Assembly: GCA_937974245.1 (NCBI GenBank)
Contig: CALJKV010000043.1
Span: 1 to 40,754, forward strand
DNA: 40,754 nt
Origin: an uncultured Chloroflexota bacterium
GTDB lineage: Bacteria > Chloroflexota > Anaerolineae > Aggregatilineales > Phototrophicaceae
Reading direction: 5' to 3'
A model generated the notes under the pieces. It made no database searches, was not told where the DNA came from, and was given only the letters and a program-made list of their open reading frames with translations. Positions 39,471 to 40,754 of this stretch are shown one piece after another (position 1 is the first letter of the stretch; every line of letters starts with the position of its first letter). The position numbers were made by a program, and so were the translations under genes.

Positions 39471-40640
39471 TTATCTCCCGAAGCGATCACGATCACGGCG
39501 CTCATCCAGTTGGGTCGTTTTGCCTGCGCCCCAGTTCCGCAGCGCCTGCAAAGCATCCGGCGTGCCAATCTGGTTGAGCATGTTAGCGGCGGCTCTGGAA
39601 AGTTCAGCGTTCTTGCTGGTCAGGTATTCGGTTAAGCCCCGCACTGCGCTGTCGCCCATCGCTTCCAATGCCCCGGTAGCAGCCTGGCGCACGACATCAT
39701 GCTTATCGAGCAGGGCGAGTGTCAAGCCCGTCACCGCGCTTGGTTCGCGCATCCCCCACAAGGCTTCCGCCGCGCTGCGCCGCACTTTCCAGTCAGCATC
39801 CTGCAAAGCATTGATCAACTGCGGGACGGCGGGCGCGCCAATCTTGCCGAGCGCACCGGCTGCCAGCCAGCGACAGTCGCCATCGGCATCATTATTGAGG
39901 GTGTTCATGAGTGCAGGCACAGCAGCCGCATCACCGATTTCCCCCAGGGCCTTGATAGCCGCGCTGCGGATACGCACATCGTCATCACTAATGGCATCCA
40001 GCAAACCGGGTACAGCGGCGGCATCCTGGTGGTTGGCTTGCCGTGTCAGGACAAAGGCCGCATCTATGCGCACATCGCGCACGGGATGGCGCACCGCTCC
40101 CACCAGCGCCATATAGGCCGCCGGGTGATCCATCTGGGCGAGGCTCTTGAGCGCCCCGCGCCGTTCTTCGGCATTGTGGCTGTCGAGTGCGTCTACGGCC
40201 TTTTTGACGGCGGGTGGCGCATCCCGTGAGACGGCGACAGTGGAGGGCTGGTACTGTCCCTGAATTTCAAACAGGCGGTGGAACAACTTGTCCCAGGGTG
40301 ACTGCGCCCGGTCGGTGAAGTCGAGATATTGCAGCATGTCGAGCTGCGGGTGTACCTGGGTCGGTCGCAGCATGGCCGGGATAATCTTGACTCCTGCGCC
40401 CAGGGCAAAGGCCCATTCATAGGTGACATATTCGGACGACTTGGTTTCCGGCGTCATGACCAGCACCAGGGCGAAGGCATCGCGGATAGCGAGGTTGATG
40501 GCTTCCCGCCAGTTTTCCCCGGCGCGAATCTGCTCGGCATCAATCCACACCTTAAATCCGGCGTTCTGAATCTGCCGGATCAGAATGTTGGCAAATTCAA
40601 CATCTTCATGTTTATAGGAAATAAAAACGTGTTCGCCCAT
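39471..40640 (-). CDS. TIR-domain protein with HEAT repeats
   Basis: A 389-residue protein. Residues 1-130 are a TIR domain: MGEHVFISYKHEDVEFA, GFKVWIDAEQIRAGENW and SSEYVTYEWAFALG, in which Glu75 holds the position of the catalytic Glu of NAD-cleaving TIR domains. From about 145 to 380 run some seven HEAT repeats of about 31 residues (VRIDAAFVL, VRIRSAAIKALGEIGDAAAVPAL, VRRSAAEALWGM). TIR enzymes cut NAD or signal in immunity; the HEAT part would bind another protein. ATG at 40640 has AGGAG eight bases upstream; the promoter-like TACAAT at 40678 lies between it and a farther ATG at 40697, which is rejected. First gene of an operon with two EutN genes. Confidence 0.88.
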   Translation of the reverse strand: MGEHVFISYKHEDVEFANILIRQIQNAGFKVWIDAEQIRAGENWREAINLAIRDAFALVLVMTPETKSSEYVTYEWAFALGAGVKIIPAMLRPTQVHPQLDMLQYLDFTDRAQSPWDKLFHRLFEIQGQYQPSTVAVSRDAPPAVKKAVDALDSHNAEERRGALKSLAQMDHPAAYMALVGAVRHPVRDVRIDAAFVLTRQANHQDAAAVPGLLDAISDDDVRIRSAAIKALGEIGDAAAVPALMNTLNNDADGDCRWLAAGALGKIGAPAVPQLINALQDADWKVRRSAAEALWGMREPSAVTGLTLALLDKHDVVRQAATGALEAMGDSAVRGLTEYLTSKNAELSRAAANMLNQIGTPDALQALRNWGAGKTTQLDERRDRDRFGR

Positions 40641-40677
40641 CCATCTTACTCCTGGCATCCGGCAATGACTTCTCTCT

Positions 40678-40683
40678 ATTGTA
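40678..40683 (-). promoter_or_regulatory. -10 candidate of TIR-EutN operon
   Basis: TACAAT on the minus strand, with transcription expected near 40671 and a leader of about 31 bases. The -35 region is weak. Confidence 0.4.
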
Positions 40684-40754
40684 CTGCAAAAATGCAAAGG
40701 CTCTAAGCCAGAGGTCGAAAGTCGACCAACATCAGGTTAAAATGGGGGCATGAG
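40684..40754. other. Right end of window
   Basis: No gene is complete here. An ATG at 40750 after GGGGGC could begin a rightward gene beyond the window; five bases of it are visible, so nothing can be said of it. Confidence 0.25.

Noticed and set aside
40641..40697. Longer N-terminus of the TIR protein from an ATG at 40697
   Set aside because: It is upstream of the -10-like site, and the TIR fold begins at the ATG at 40640, which has AGGAG before it.

Overview
The window looks like a chromosomal segment of a Chloroflexota bacterium, most likely of the Anaerolineae or a related aerobic lineage. This is an inference from gene content (a split-C/D 14-subunit NADH-type complex I, LSDAT/SLOG protein, receptor-like Ser/Thr kinase with a sugar-binding sensor, orphan EutN shell proteins, EutE-like dehydrogenase) and from dispersed palindromes and heptanucleotide repeats; there is no rRNA or other taxonomic marker here. 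No tRNA, rRNA, CRISPR array, intact insertion sequence or prophage was seen.

Left part (1-20.8 kb) is a mosaic of short operons. Positions 1-689 hold no gene but contain a pair of imperfect direct repeats and several inverted repeats in front of an unrecognised helical protein. Next come a degenerate REP-type (Y1) transposase relative, a leftward group HEAT/Yip1 membrane protein - luciferase-like oxidoreductase - PLP decarboxylase, then an orphan nucleoside-type (BMP) binding protein divergent from a Ser/Thr kinase fused through one membrane helix to an extracellular sugar-binding domain. An ArsR-type regulator, a LSDAT (SLOG) protein, MutY fused to an intact Nudix domain, an EamA exporter, YjbQ and LspA follow. 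A three-gene signalling operon (single-domain receiver, receiver-adenylate cyclase, small histidine kinase) precedes a CoA-acylating aldehyde dehydrogenase with a microcompartment-type N-terminal helix. A frameshifted membrane-protein gene containing a 7-bp tandem repeat, a small protein / retropepsin-like protease pair and a VOC protein complete this part.

Right part (20.8-38.7 kb) is one leftward nuoABCDEF-x-y-GHIJKLMN operon, read from a clear sigma70-like promoter near 38.7 kb to a bidirectional hairpin near 20.8 kb. It encodes the whole respiratory complex I: NADH module (E, F, G), quinone module (B, C, D, I) and membrane arm (A, H, J, K, L, M, N). Several subunits carry additions not in textbook complex I: a DUF4397-like domain inserted in NuoJ, a Glu/His/Ala repeat and a His cluster in NuoL, three additional N-terminal helices in NuoH, and two small genes between nuoF and nuoG. 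Different palindromes sit in four of the intergenic gaps of this operon.

The right end (38.8-40.6 kb) is a separate three-gene leftward operon: a TIR-domain protein with HEAT repeats followed, 3 bp apart each, by two EutN/CcmL microcompartment vertex proteins. This arrangement, together with the tagged aldehyde dehydrogenase 20 kb away, is the most unusual association in the window.
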